Assembly: GCA_014529385.2 (NCBI GenBank) | Contig: CM043943.1 | Span: forward strand, 150,569,092-150,633,091 | Length of the DNA: 64,000 nt | DNA from: Adiantum capillus-veneris | Lineage: Eukaryota; Streptophyta; Polypodiopsida; Polypodiales; Pteridaceae | Reading direction: 5' to 3' | In this document: one piece after another, positions 20,292-33,009 of the stretch | Numbering within the stretch: position 1 is the first letter of the stretch | Layout: the number at the start of each line of letters is the position of its first letter | Notes under the pieces: generated by a model | Seen by the model: only the letters and a program-made list of their open reading frames with translations | What the model was told of the DNA's origin: nothing | Database searches by the model: none | Translations under genes and position numbers: made by a program

Positions 20292-20796
20292 GTTTCCTTT
20301 CTCTGACTCCTCTTTACCGTCACTCTCTCCCTAAGTAGTCCATACCTCTCGTAATGACCGTTTCAGTTCTTGGTATTTCTTTTTACGTTCTAGTTTGGTT
20401 CACTCTGGGTCTTTTGTTGTTTCTTGTTTTGATTTTTGAGATCTGTTTGATTTTGTTTCTGTTTTAGCTTTCCATACTTGTTTTATTTCCTCTCGCGTTC
20501 TTTCCCTTCGAACTTTCGAGAATCTTCCTGATATTTGGTCTTTTACACAATCCTCTGCTTTGACAAGCATTAGATAGTGAGTTTTATCTTTGATCCTGGG
20601 CATCAGGTTCTCTCTCAATTTGTTTTCTGCTCGTTTTCTCCTATAGCGTCCCTGGCGTCTAGGGTGCTGATTGTCAAAATCATAAAACTTGATATTCTCT
20701 GTTTTCTCCCCATGCTCACTTGACTTGTCTGAACACTCATTATCTACATCGTTATTTACCTCCAGATGCTCAGAGGAGTTATAAATAAAACTCTTC
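20292..20796 (-). pseudogene. Protease-RT linker, basic
   Basis: Includes a 72-codon frame (20618-20400) rich in Lys, Arg, Glu and Thr, without a known domain. It lies where plant Ty3/gypsy polyproteins have a low-complexity linker. A similar basic linker fragment occurs in the third element at 45291-45592. Confidence 0.45.
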
Positions 20797-22063
20797 TTAT
20801 TCTGGTGGTTCTACAATCTCATCTCCTCCTAGTATAAGGCTTACCATGTAATAGGGTAGCACATCATAGCCATCCTTATCACAAAATTTTGTCGTTGGGC
20901 TATTTGTAATGGTACAAGCATCCAATGTTGCTAGTATGTGTTCCCATTCCAGAGGTTCTAAGGCATCTTTAGGAAAAGGTTGCGGAATATAATCCTTGTC
21001 CTCACTCGCTCTTTCTAAGACGCATTCCTCTCTTTTTAAGCTCCCACAATGTGAAGCTCCGCACATCCATAGCTCTTTTTGTTGCCCTAACCATGATGGG
21101 AGTTCCGACCCTGCTAATGTAGCTGAATCAAACTCTTCCACCGGTGTCTGGTTTACATCTTTGTAACTATGGTCTTTTAGGTGTATTTTGGTTATTGTCT
21201 CGCCATGTCTGAGGTATATGTAGTCGTAAACCCAATCCTGGACCATCTTTAATTGTCGCATGAATGGTCTTCCCAAGATGATCTCTTTCTAAGACGCATT
21301 CCTCTCTTTTTAAGCTCCCACAATGTGAAGCTCCGCACATCCATAGCTCTTTTTGTTGCCCTAACCATGATGGGAGTTCCGACCCTGCTAATGTAGCTGA
21401 ATCAAACTCTTCCACCGGTGTCTGGTTTACATCTTTGTAACTATGGTCTTTTAGGTGTATTTTGGTTATTGTCTCGCCATGTTTGAGGTATATGTAGTCG
21501 TAAACCCAATCCTGGACCATCTTTAATTGTCGCATGAATGGTCTTCCCAAGATGATCTCGTAATTATTCTTTTTGTCGAAATCGACTATTGCAAATGTAT
21601 GCTCATACTCGATTTCGCACGAAGTGACAATTACTTTTTTTAAGAGTCCTAGAGGCTTCTCCATGAACCTATCTGCCAATTGCAATTTCATTCTGGTAGC
21701 TCTCAAAGCTGGTTTTTCCCATTTTTCCCAGATTTCCTTGGTGGCAATAGCGACTCCTGCTCCACTGTCAAGAATAGCTTTGAAAACTACTCCTTGGAAT
21801 TCTACTGGTAGCGTAGTGTTTCCATCTTCTCCCTTGCAATATTCTCCGACCTTGTTTAAAGGTACTGGCCTAGTGTTTAGTTGAGGCCTGTCCAATTTTC
21901 TGATCTCTTCTTGAAGCTTCAAGGTGGGGTCTTTCACTCCAAATTTTTTTAAGCATTTTCCTACTGTGGTCCACATGTTTGGTCATAACCTCACGAGTTC
22001 GGCTAATGTGATTGTACATGCCACCGAGGTGGACAATAACTCAATCAACCCTTGTGAATCCAT
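20797..22063 (-). pseudogene. pol (PR): Retropepsin of second Ty3/gypsy element
   Basis: Frame from Met 22063 (MDSQGLIELLSTSVAC) with a TGA near 21985, then MWTTVGKCLKKFGV. Protease core: VPLNKVGEYCKGEDG, FKAILDSGAGVAIATKE (catalytic DSG) and YEIILGRPFMRQLKMVQDW. It is homologous to the protease at 45.9-46.5 kb (VNKLGQYFEG, GILDGGTGVSIVTKN). A 274-bp direct duplication (21009-21558) repeats the C-terminal part and shifts the frame. On the minus strand a pyrimidine-rich TTCTAACAG stands just before the Met at 22063, which could be a 3' splice site; this is an inference only. Confidence 0.82.
21009..21558 (-). repeat. 274-bp tandem duplication in protease region
   Basis: Bases 21009-21284 and 21283-21558 are almost identical (one C/T difference noticed near 21209/21483). 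The unit length is not a multiple of three, so it disrupts the reading frame. The very high identity means it arose after the element decayed or recently. Confidence 0.92.
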
Positions 22064-22416
22064 CACTCTGTTAGAAGACAGTCTTTGAGATGGATTTCTC
22101 TCACCTCAGACTTGGCTTCATACTCTCCTAGGTAAGAGGGTAGAGTTTTTAGTGAGTCTGGTTGGCTATGCCCCAAACTAATTGATCCATGGTCTCCCCC
22201 TTGTGAAAATGCATATCAAAGTTCATTTGTGATTACTTTTTGATTTGGACACCTATAAGCTGGTCAATGGATCCAAAATCTGTTCCTATAGCCTAATGTT
22301 GGTCTGATCAGTCAAATCAACCCCAATTTGGACCAAAATTGACTAGGAGGCTTGCCTCAAGCCATACAACACCCTACTATGCCTACAGTCAACTTCTGGC
22401 TTCAATTTCATGCATT

Positions 22417-23012
22417 AGACATTCTACGCGTAGCATGTATTTTTGCTCAAAATGGCTTCAAATGCAAAGCACGGACTCCTCTTGATATGCTGATCACTTT
22501 GGTATGCTCAAAGCTGGAGTTGGAGTGCTAAATCACCCTGAACACATCCTGCGCGTAGGATGTTTTTTTTGGCATGTTTGACCCCAAACTTGATCCATAG
22601 CTTCCCCTTGATGTCATCAACCCAGTGGTATGCTTAGATTTTGGTTTGGATTTCAAAAGCCCCCAATTTTAGTTGTTCTAGCCTTTTTCAGTCAAAAGTG
22701 TTAAAGTCTTCTTAGAACCCAGTTTTCTCACCCAATTGAGATGAATCCTCTCTCAGTCACTCAATATATCATGCAAATCATGCTCACGTAGCCATCCTAT
22801 GGTTTTGGTCTTAAAATAATGCCTTGACACAATTTGGGTAGGATGTCTGGCAATTTCTTTCTATCTGGCCTTATCTTGTCATGATATGGTCAAATTTCCA
22901 CTTTCTAGGGGAAAAGAGGGTAAAACCTACCTTCTGAACACACTAGTGGTCAACTCAAAATTCCAAAAGTCCCACCAGATTAGCCTATAGACATCCTACG
23001 CGTAGGATGTCT
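22417..23012. repeat. Palindrome copies in leader of second element
   Basis: Same motif as at 13520: 22417-22440 (diverged), 22542-22565 (arm ACACATCCTG, centre CGCG), 22825-22848 (right half GTAGGATGTCT only) and 22989-23012 (perfect 24 bp). Spacing is irregular (125, 283, 164). A further right half-site lies in the LTR at 23720-23731. Surroundings are non-coding. Confidence 0.8.
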
Positions 23013-23349
23013 CCTGGATTAAACTTTATTTTTTTTCCTAACAAAAATGCTCCTGATGCTCTACAGCTTTATCAAAAACACTCACATCAACTTTTGGACT
23101 TCACTTCAGCTTTCAAACACATTTTTGCGTCTTTTACAACCTTGTGATGAATCTAACAAGCAAGTATACATGCATGAAGGATCTAGGCTAGACACATGCT
23201 CTAGGCCAGACACACGCTCCCTAGACTCCCTCTAAGACCTAGAGAGTCCTCCACCCTCTGATCCTATCTAAATGTAAAACGAGACTCTTGGCAAGCCAAC
23301 GAATCCGTATCCTCAAGGACTAGTCTCAGTCACCTACCTAGGGTTTTCG

Positions 23350-23367
23350 TCCCCGGCAGCAGCACCA
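23350..23367 (-). other. Primer binding site of second element
   Basis: Minus strand TGGTGCTGCTGCCGGGGA, one base from the LTR end. The TGG...GCCGGGGA form is typical of several plant Ty3/gypsy lineages. Confidence 0.85.
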
Positions 23368-23368
23368 A

Positions 23369-24100
23369 TGTTGGACGGATACGCCGCGACGGACGACAGC
23401 ACAGCAAGAACTCACCTAACAAGATTTGTTAGCTAAGGATGAAGCTCGACCCGCAGGCGCATGGAAGCAAGCATAGGGTGTCAATCTACACTCGACCGAC
23501 TCCTAACTAATTCCTACAGAGGTCTCTACCCAATGTCTAAGCTACAGCCTTCAGGAGTGCATAAGAGAAAACTTCCTACAACGCTTTCTAGAGCCGAATA
23601 CCCATCAAACAATCTCGAAACGCCACAGAACTTGAAGGATACCCTACTAACACCAATAGGTCGCTCTCCCTAAGGTCTATGAACCAAAACCCCAACCCAA
23701 AACACCCGGTGCAAAATCACGTAGGATGTCTGGCCGAAATTTGCAAGTCGTCATTTTCGAAAACCAAAGTGCCTAATGTGTAGCTCTACTCAATGCGAAC
23801 ACGTGGATATGCTGCAATGCAAAACGAACAACATATGCTCACCGAATCACCAGATGAATCTCGTAGATGGAGCTTGCAAAACCGGACCGTACGCACGCAA
23901 TGTAGGTATTGGCGTGTAGCTCTTGTTGGGGGCAACACGGTGTACTTCTCCACACTCGATTCCGACCACGGGTGTGCGCGTAGCATCAAGATGAAGCTCT
24001 CACTCTCTCTCGTACATAGTATGCTCACTCACAAACTTCAAAACTTTTTAAAATGACAAAGGGTTTTTTCATTAAGGTCAAAAGTGGTATAAATACCTTA
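23369..24100 (-). repeat. 5' LTR of second element (outer end undefined)
   Basis: Begins TGTTGGACGGATACGCCGCG on the plus strand, so the minus-strand LTR ends CCAACA. CpG-rich to about 24010. A candidate TATA (minus TATTTATA, 24088-24095) implies that U3 extends to the right of this point. No partner LTR is in the window, so the far edge cannot be placed. Confidence 0.6.
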
Positions 24101-27100
24101 CAATCTCAAACCCTAATGTTCCAATTTAACCATCTACTCAATCTGAATGTCAAATTACAAAAAACAATAATCCGGCGAGCAGTCATTTTCTGTAGGGTGT
24201 GTCCAGTTTCTAACAAGAGGTTATATAATGGTGACCCGTTGAACACTAAATGGAAGATTAGTGAAAAACAAGTAGTAGAAACTGGTATCCCTGGTTGTTG
24301 CCTTTGCAATTCAAACCTCGTTGGTTAGCTTCTACAATGTCAAACCGCTTGGTTAGACTTTACATGAAATCTACTCAACCTAACAGCCAATAGTGATGAA
24401 CACAGTCTATCATGGTCAAAAGTGTTTAGAATCAACTGAGAAAATTGATTCTTTCCACTACCCCTTGGTAGATTGCAGACTTCTTTCCTTGAAAGTACAA
24501 CTATGTTGAGCTCAAATCATGACTCTCAACACCTATGTAGTGATTGTGTATTAGATGAGTCATACCCCTAGAAATACCACTCTTAGAGACATAATCAATA
24601 CTACAACTAAGAAATAGATCTTTTGCAGTTGGAATCTTATTCACAACTAAGTTATGAGATAATCTTCTTTCTCCATGAAAAGAGGAGAAATATGTCAAAT
24701 ACCCCCAAAGAAAATAGTCATACTAGATTTTCTCAGGTGTTTACACAAGAGATTACCTGTTGGAGGCTCTCTTAATCTATTCATGTCGTGCCATGAATTA
24801 GTTTCTTGATAGCTATGCCATGCCTACTTGCTACCCATTAAAATTGTCATTTGGATTGGCTACACCTTGTGCATAGATCCAATGATGTAAAGTGCTCACT
24901 GATGTATACATATACAACAATTGAAAACCCATCTACGAGCCTCAATTCTTCTAGGATAGAGTAGCTGATATTATTGCAAAAGCATAAACAATGGTGAAGT
25001 GGGCGTATTGCCATCTTATTTTAATGCCATGCATGCATATCAATAAAATAGATTGATAAGCCTTGCAGGATTACACGAGCATGGATACATCATAGTGCAT
25101 CATTGCCAAACTTAAACTATGAGCTTATATCCACTTATGCCAACTATGTGTGCCATTATCCTTGATCTGAAGTCAATGGATAGTACCTTGGTACATAATA
25201 GAAGCCTTCCTTCACATGAAGTATGGCAAAGTACTTTGCATTGCATAGTAGAGAAATCTTTTGCAAATGAAAGATTAAATTACAGAAAAAACAAGTATAA
25301 CTTGAAATGTACTAATCGAGTTGCCTCTTTGAGAGCGGTTATCTTTGCTTGAAGGCTCATAGCCTTGTATTCCTTTGGGGCTTGGTTGATACCGACTTTC
25401 GATAAAAAACCAAGTAGACATGTTGCCAATTTTTTTGAGATTTGTATGCTAATAATATTCTAAACTGTGGAAGTTTCTAGGCAACATGCCTTAAAGTGAA
25501 GCCTTGCTATGCATTAGTCCATCGAGGAGATGAGATAGAATGGAGCTTGAATGCTCTTAGCTAACAAGTGCTCTTGTTGACACAGAGATGTCAAAAAAAA
25601 TCAACCTTCTTGAGCTTGCATAGAGAGTCGGCCTTGATGAATCGTGTATTTTATTGAAAGTCCTTAGATTGCTCAACATTGATTAAAAAGATCAGGAAGC
25701 TTAGCTATCAATTTTTTATTGATGTGCTACGTGTACTTACTTTGCTTGCACTCTAGCAAGTTGTAATTTCTTTGGAGTGATCATGCACTTGATGCATAAA
25801 TATACGTGGAGATCCGTGCTCCTAAAATCCTTGCTTTTCCCCTTAGCTTGAGGGCACAAAGAGGATACATCAAACAGATACTGGCAGACATAATGCACAA
25901 GACAATTGCTTAATATGGAGCCTTGCTCCTGTGATGCATCTTATGGCATTGTCATACTTGAGACAGTTATTAAAAGAAAATTAACCCTGCTGATTGTTGA
26001 CCTTGTTGAGTAATATATCAAAAAAAAGAAAACTTAAAAACACCTATATGTACTACAGAAACAAAGCATACCTCGGTTGCCCAATATTGCTGGCCATTAG
26101 ATTTTATCTTGATGGTTTTAGATCATATCCTGGGCTTTTTTAGTGGATAGGATAGGGGTAATACCTACGAGCACTATGGAGGAAAAAAGTGACCAAAGAT
26201 CTTTAATTAGGCATGTATAGTGCTGGGAGGGGTATAGCCCTATAGGAGACCATGTATAGTGCTAGGAGGGGTATAGCCCTATAGAAGCTGTATATTACAA
26301 AAATAAAGGGGAGTACCCTTTGAGTTATGCTTAGTGATGGGGTTTCAAAGTACAAGTTATGTTCTAATAAATCCATGGAAGTTAGTATTGTGTGTGTGTG
26401 TGTGTGTGTGTGTTGAAGTATTAAGCTATATATCGTATTCACAACTTGAACCAAATGATTCAAAAAGAGAATTGACAAAGGTAAATAAAAATGTGTTCAT
26501 AATTTTTTATTATTAAATATATGTACATTTGGAACAGAACTTTGATGTTTTAATTACATTTAAGAAGAAAAAAATAAAGTAGCAGGAGTAGAAGTTTCCT
26601 GCTTAGTCTAGTTGGACAACTTATGAATCCAAAGGTAAAAGAAGTCAAAATCCTTACTTGCAACCATCACGAAAACAAAAAAGAATCATCAGCATTTTTG
26701 TTTAGTCATGGAGTGCATGTATAGGAAGGACCCGACAGTTGTCATTCATGTCCCTCTTATCCATGCATTCAAATATGTTCGGTGACAACAAAAAAATCTA
26801 TCTAGATCCATGTATGCCTATGGCAGCTAAGATTAAATACTTGTGAAAGACAAGATTTGCAAAGCACAGTACTTCACTAGGTATGAATAGGAATTGTTTT
26901 ACAAATCACAATACTAATCTAGGGTAGGGACGAGAATAGATTCAAGCCCTCATGGCTATGAGAACCACTTCCTAAGCAAGGTTTCTAGCATTGTGTTTAG
27001 CTAGCTTTAAGAATAAAAATTGACATTAGCTCTCGTGATATTGCAGAAATCAAAGTTAATTTGAGTAACCAACAATAATAAAGTTTACTTTAATGTATGT

Positions 27101-28202
27101 TGTTATGTTTTTGGGGGCCAGTGCCTCCTTTGTACAACATTATCTTATTTGATATAAAGATTCCCTTTAACACCATAGGCATAGCATTATGTAGTAAGTG
27201 AACAATATGGCCATCATATGGTTAGTCCCACGATAATATGCATTAGAGACATTTCTAAAATGATAGTGTTATGAATGTCTTATGATTGAAACAGTTAATA
27301 ACAACATACTTCTTTTTGTCAAGAATTATTAATTAACCTTGATTTTGTGATATCTAATTAGAAAAACAAGCTTGCATTATTTATATTTAGTTCCTTAGGA
27401 AGAAAAACATACCTAGATTATGCATTATAAAGGAGACTATCCACCTGAGAAGAGGAGGACGAGTCCACGGCTCCAATATCCATTTGTTTTTCCTCCATGA
27501 GAGTGGCCATTTTGAAAATTTTGTTGATAGCCAACTCCAAGTCCATGTGTTCAAAGATTTGCTAGGTGTCTAAACCTTTTGAAGTTTACACCTTCTTATG
27601 GGTGGTGGTATCGAAAAAAATATTGTGTCCAATTGCTCATGAATGACTAGGCCTTTGTGTGCAATTTGTTATAAAGGGTATTCAAGCAGAAATGGTTGGG
27701 CTCATGACAAAGAAGAGAATTCTTCCGTGCTGCAGGTGCATGGTATGCATGAAGAAAATTTTGTAGGGGAGCTAGCAAGCGAATGATACATGTGTGTGTT
27801 AGAGGGATGGATAATGAATAAAGTGTATGTATGAGTGTGTATCAAGCAACACACCAAATTTGGTTTTTGCTAGGCAACAAGCTATGCCATTTTTCCAGGC
27901 ATACTACACTGTTGAGTCATCGTAGGGAGTGTGTGTTTTAAGTAGAAGACCCCAAAAATTTAAGTTGAAGTTGAGGGTGTCAAAATACAAATCAACAAGT
28001 AAATGTACTCAACAATTCACCACATTGATTAGCAATACATGCTACAGAAAGCACTAAGTATATTTCTCTTAACACAAAACAATCATGTTTAACAAGAATC
28101 AATGCTCAAAAATAAAATTTGCAGCAATTGTGAATCTTACAAGTGAACCACATACACATTCTCTATTTTATCACCATGAGTTGAATTGTCGCATGATCAT
28201 TA
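24101..28202. other. No gene recognised; decayed non-coding DNA
   Basis: No frame with protein-like composition. Small features: a two-unit repeat of about 39 bp at 26210-26285 (unit contains GTATAGCCCTATAG) and a (GT)n tract at about 26390-26413. The part 27430-27560 has a weak minus-strand helical reading that may be an old copia gag, given the copia PBS at 28203. Confidence 0.5.
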
Positions 28203-28403
28203 CCGCTCTAATACCATTGAGGTAGTCCGGGGAAAGCAACAAGAGAACTGGCCTTTAGACACCTCTCAGGGCTCCTGTGCTACTTATAAGGTCTGAGGGT
28301 CTCACCCAAAAAGAACAACACGCTCAAATTCCACACACAACATTTGGAAAATGTAAGGATACCACCTAGTTTTTTGTATCATGAACTAGGACTTGAGTGA
28401 ACG

Positions 28404-28404
<1 letters not shown>
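28203..28404 (-). mobile_element. Copia remnant: PBS and partial LTR
   Basis: Minus strand TGGTATTAGAGCGG (28203-28216) matches the initiator-Met tRNA primer site of copia elements. One base later the plus strand begins TGAGGTAGTCCGGGG, a plausible LTR end. A TATA-like CTTATAAG lies near 28284. No second LTR or pol was found. Confidence 0.55.

Positions 28405-28469
<65 letters not shown>
28405..28469. repeat. (AG)n microsatellite
   Basis: About 65 bp of uninterrupted AG. Confidence 0.98.
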
Positions 28470-28471
<2 letters not shown>

Positions 28472-28495
28472 ATGTTTCTTAGCCAACATCATGAG

Positions 28496-28761
28496 AACCT
28501 TCAAGCATGCATACTCAATGCTTCAAGAAAACGGATAAGTGATAGAGCACCTTAACTAAAAAAACCACTACACATAGGCTAAACAAGGCTCGCAAAATGG
28601 TTAGAACTTCAGGTCCCATTCAACACAAAAAAACCTTCAAGTATGCATACTCAATGCTTGAATAAAATGGATGAGTGACATGAGAACCTCAACTAAACAA
28701 AAACACAACACAGTCTAAACAAAACTAGCACAACGATTAGAACTTCAAATTCCATTCAACA
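28496..28761. repeat. Two-copy ~135-bp diverged tandem repeat
   Basis: Units start AACCTTCAAGCATGCATACT and AACCTTCAAGTATGCATACT and both end near CATTCAACACAAAA. Several substitutions and small indels separate them. No coding potential. Confidence 0.75.
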
Positions 28762-30902
28762 CAAAACACACACTCAAAAGCTAGCCACCCCATCCATTGT
28801 CTTAAGGCCAAGAGATCCTCTTCACCTTGCAACCCTCTTTGTTTTTTTAGATTCCTTCATTTTGATACTCGTTTCAGATATAAACAAAAGAAAATAATAA
28901 TTCAAAAGACATCTCGATTTAGACAAAGGACAAGGAATGGCACAAAAATGACTCAGTCTTTGATTCATTTTTGTACATTATAGTGGGAATGAAGTATCAT
29001 TCTAGTGTTTTGTACATAAAAACAACCAATTCCAGAGATGAAGTTCCAGAGTGATGGATAACCGCTAAGCCAAAAAGATCCTAAGTGAATATATATAGAG
29101 TCCTCACTTGCATCCATATAAACAAGAAGTATATTTGTTAGCCTTGAATACATATTACAAGTATCAACAACCTATCAATTGTTATCCATGTCCTACTTAA
29201 AACCCTTTTAACTTATACCTACCATCCATGAAATGTTAACTACTAGCAAGTATTCATTCTTAGAAAAAAAAAATTGAGTCTATCACAATGAGATCAGAAG
29301 GCCATAACCCCCCCACATCAAGTGTAAAGTGTGTTTTTTATTTTTTTAAAATTCATTATAGACTTGTGATTAGAAGGCCATCACCCCTTCTGATCCAAGT
29401 GAGAATTTTATAATAGGTTGTAAAAGTAAGTATCTACCCCACTTTTAAAAAGGAAATTATACATATTAACTAGATTAAATTCTAATTAGAAGGCCATCAC
29501 CCCTTTTGATCCAAATGTTTTACCCATTTCTATCCCATGAAGCCTTTTTTGTCAAACCACTTCAATTTTTAAGATGTTCTTGATTCTATTTTAATTCAAG
29601 GTTAAACACTGGTTTAATCACTTCAAGTCAAAAAATCTATGGTTTGATCACTACTTAGTAAAAAAATAGTTTAATCCATATACATGCAATACAACTGACT
29701 GGTTTTAAGAGATAAAGTTAGGAGTTACAATTGTTAAATCATTCCTCCTGAATATTAAGCTAGAAAGTAAAAGGTGTTATCAACCAGGGCAAGTTATAAG
29801 TCAATAGTCCCCAGTGGTAAGCTAGATTTGAGATGAAAACACCCCTTTATAACCTAACAGGGAGAAATGAACAGTTTATCAAAACATTACTAAGTAGGAA
29901 AGCCAAACAATCCCCAAATCAGCCAGGTATTCTGAGCTAGTAGGTGGCAACTAGCAGGTATTCCAAGTCATTAAGTGGTATTATTTTCAAGCAGCCTTCT
30001 TATTAAACCTCTTAAAGTTTAAAGTGGTTTTTTTAGATCAACAAATAGATATAGGATCACACCCTCCCAAGTATTACCCTCAAGGGAGTGAGAGTACCAA
30101 TTTCTTTTTTGTAAAGATCAACCCATATCCTGCTTTGAAGATCATATCATTATACAAAAATATTATGACAGCACCCATCCCTCATGTGTAAGTCCAACAT
30201 TATTAATCATATTAATGGAGCCTATCAAGGTAGCTAATTTATTGATGGAAAGGTTTCCCATGGTTCTACTCACCCAAATGCCCAACCCAGGAATTATCAA
30301 ATCAACTAACTATGCCCGAGTATTGCCTGTCATACTGATATAGCTCTATTAGTGTCATTAAAGGGACACAAAAACCAAAAGTTAAGTATCATTCCTCCTA
30401 TAAATATCATATCAATTAAGACATTAGGAGCCAACAATGATTTTAATCAACAAGAGCCAGAATTATTTATTTGGATCAGTTTTATTGTCTAGGAGTAGCC
30501 ATCCGAGGTTATCAAATCAACAACATAGATGGGTAACCAAGATCTGATTACAATTTAGAGTGAGTACCATAAACATTAGCATGGAAAGTAATAGCTAGGA
30601 AATGTCCTTTAACCCATGAATTAGAAGTAATAACCATCCCAAGCATGTTCATAACTCGCAATCAATCCAAGAAGAGAGTGTAAAGCTTTATGACTTGTAG
30701 AAAAACTTTGAAAGATATCTCATTTGCATCAGCTGAGCAAATTTCAAAACTAAACAAAGTAAATGATTTATGGTTTTTGTTAATCAATCTAAAAACAGCA
30801 GTGCTCAACCTCGTTCAGTATGTTCTAGAGTCCAAATGCTCCTTATAGATTGCCAAAGTGAACCTAGCACTAGGCAAGTTCTAGGTTCAGTATGTTCTAG
30901 AG
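28762..30902. other. No gene; diverged repeat shared with 35.3-37.0 kb
   Basis: 28940-29260 resembles 35330-35590 (shared GAGTCCTCAC, CAATTGTTATCCATGTCC-like segments), and 32300-32600 resembles 36710-36960 (AAGGCTAAGTGAG, CGCGCCAT). The two stretches look like diverged direct copies of one long repeat. At 29292-29510 three copies of an AGAAGGCCATCACCCC segment occur. Confidence 0.45.
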
Positions 30903-31125
30903 TCTAAAAAGCTTCCTTGTCAACTGAATATATTAAACTCATTTTTGAATACTTAGCTTTGGCACTGAAAAGATTATCTAACTCTATCCAGGCAGCACTT
31001 GAAGAATCAACATCGTCCAAATAATGAATAAAATCGTCTTCTAAGGAGGTTAAAATGATACCAAAAGCTTGTTCGTCTTTCCTTTGTAGCTCCAATATAT
31101 TCAGTTGACAAGGAAGCTTTTTAGA
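30903..31125 (-). pseudogene. gag: Copia gag fragment bounded by a 32-bp inverted repeat
   Basis: 64-codon reading (31095-30904) with LEDDFIHYLDDVDSSSAAW and LDNLFSAKAKYSKMSL, matching the N-terminal region of copia gag. The fragment is bounded by a perfect inverted repeat: 30903-30934 and 31094-31125 (arm includes AAGCTTCCTTGTCAAC). The fragment's final residues therefore come from an inverted copy of its own upstream sequence. Confidence 0.8.
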
Positions 31126-31222
31126 TCAACTCTTTTCATGTTGTTTAGTCAAAATAAATTGTACGTGCTATAGACAATTCCACATATGAGTGGTAAGACC
31201 TCCCAAATTACCAGTTTTTTTT

Positions 31223-31476
31223 GCTCTGATACCTGTGTTGAGAGCTATGGGCTATGGAGCCATGGTGTGCTACAGCAAAGAAAGCGAGAGAGAAAGAAAA
31301 GAGAGAGATCGACTCTACTTGCAAAAGAGAACATGCTACTACTATTGTTATTGATCATTGTGTATAAGCCTTACAAAGTATATAAAGCCACAAATAACCA
31401 TGCAAAACTTGAGCTCTAACTGAATCTAGCCTGCATGCTCTAGGAGACAGTGACCACGGGCTTGACATACCTAACA
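31223..31476 (-). mobile_element. Copia LTR and PBS of the gag fragment
   Basis: Minus strand GGTATCAGAGC (31223-31233) is the initiator-Met tRNA PBS. The LTR is 31236-31476, TGTTGAGAGC...CATACCTAACA on the plus strand, so TG...CA on the minus strand. A minus-strand TATA (TTTATATAC) lies near 31380. No 3' LTR is in the window; the element is truncated just after the start of gag. Confidence 0.7.
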
Positions 31477-32951
31477 GTCAGTAGGTAAAACCAATTACAA
31501 CTAGTATGTGAACATAATTTATCCCTATCATCAAAATTATCCAGATATGAAAGTTTATTAAGCTCATCCCAGCTAGGCATCCCAAGCCAAAAAAAAAAAG
31601 TGGATTGTTTTTAAGCCTATTAAACCATAAGTGGGAAAGCTTAAATAACACTGATTTAGCTAAGCAATCCGAGCCAATAGATAGCCTCCATGACCGAGAT
31701 GGCCAACATGATCACTTTGTAGGTTAAGTGCCCCTAAAGTTTGTCAATTTATCAACCCATCATTAGGTAAGTTCAGAACCACTAGTCAACAAAGAGTGAA
31801 CCAATGTATGTTTTTGAGTTGAAACATACCCTTTGAAACCCTGTAAGGAAAGAATATGTACTATTTTGATAGAGTAATACCTAGTATGAAAGTTTAAAAT
31901 CTCACAATTTTAGCCAAGCAATCCAAGGCAGCCAATCGTCAATAAAAATCTAAGAACCACATATATTTTTTGCAAATCCAAACCATTAAGAAGGAGCTCT
32001 TATTGCTCAATTAGTCTCATGAAGTTATCAATCATAAAGAAATTAAAAAAATCATGGCTTGGTTTAGCACAACCATTCCACTAGTGATAGGCAACCATTT
32101 ACAGGCGTACCTCAACAAATGTGATTGCTAATCCACAGGTTAGAACCCCTTTTTTTTATGAAATAAATCACATGCACGATCACATATACTGATTCTAGTT
32201 AAAGAAACCAGATCATTTAGCATAGCCCCCGCCTGTGAGGCCAAACCATTTCCATAATGTAGGTCACCAAGCCAACGAGCATCTCATGTCAAATGAAAAA
32301 GAAATACAGATTCAAGGCTAAGTGAGGGGAAAAATCCATCCTCGCCTTTTTCCTTCGTGTAGGTAGAGCTAATCAATCACCAAATGCACTAAAAGAGTCA
32401 TGATGTAGCAAAGGCTAAGGCACCTCAATCCCATAGAGTTGTAGACAAGTTCATATGGTCCCAACTCGATTTAACTCCTAGAGGGGAGAGGAATATGTGC
32501 GGTGCTATTGATTAGGCAAGCGCGCCATAGGAAGGAGAGCCTTACATCTTTGGGAGGAGGAAGCAGCATAAAGGCATACACACAAATACATATCCAAGTA
32601 GAGGGGGAATTTTTTTTTAGAGGTCGTTGTAGGAGAGCAGAGAGCGAGGCATCAAACTAATGATGAAGGTTATTAACAACGCTCAGACAAAGTGGGTGGG
32701 GTCAATTAACCCCTATACCCAAAAAAAAAATCAAGGGTGAGGTACCACCTATCTTAACAAGATTAAGTGAGTATGCTATATTACAAGGGATAGGTTATGC
32801 TAAAGAGGATAAGAATCATGATTCAAGTCACCTATAGAGTTATAGGGAGGAGGACTTGATATCTCAAGGGGAGTGTTACCAGCTAAGGAAGAGAAAAAAC
32901 GTAAACGAGTAGTTCAGGATATTGTCCTGTAAGTAAGCCACTACAAAAGTC

Positions 32952-33009
<58 letters not shown>

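Larger units (their letters stand above)
15950..24100 (-). mobile_element. Gag-less, inactivated Ty3/gypsy element with extra ORF
   Basis: Minus strand order: LTR (from about 24.1 kb or beyond to 23369), PBS (23350-23367), long leader with palindromes (to about 22064), protease, linker, RT, RNase H, double HHCC plus integrase, then a separate ORF (17144-15950) with a second retropepsin. No gag frame and no archaeal RNase H are visible. At least eight frame changes and the loss of key catalytic residues show it is dead. No second LTR was found. It may continue as one very long element through the palindrome array and ORF-X to beyond the Tat insertion, or be a separate truncated copy. Confidence 0.8.
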
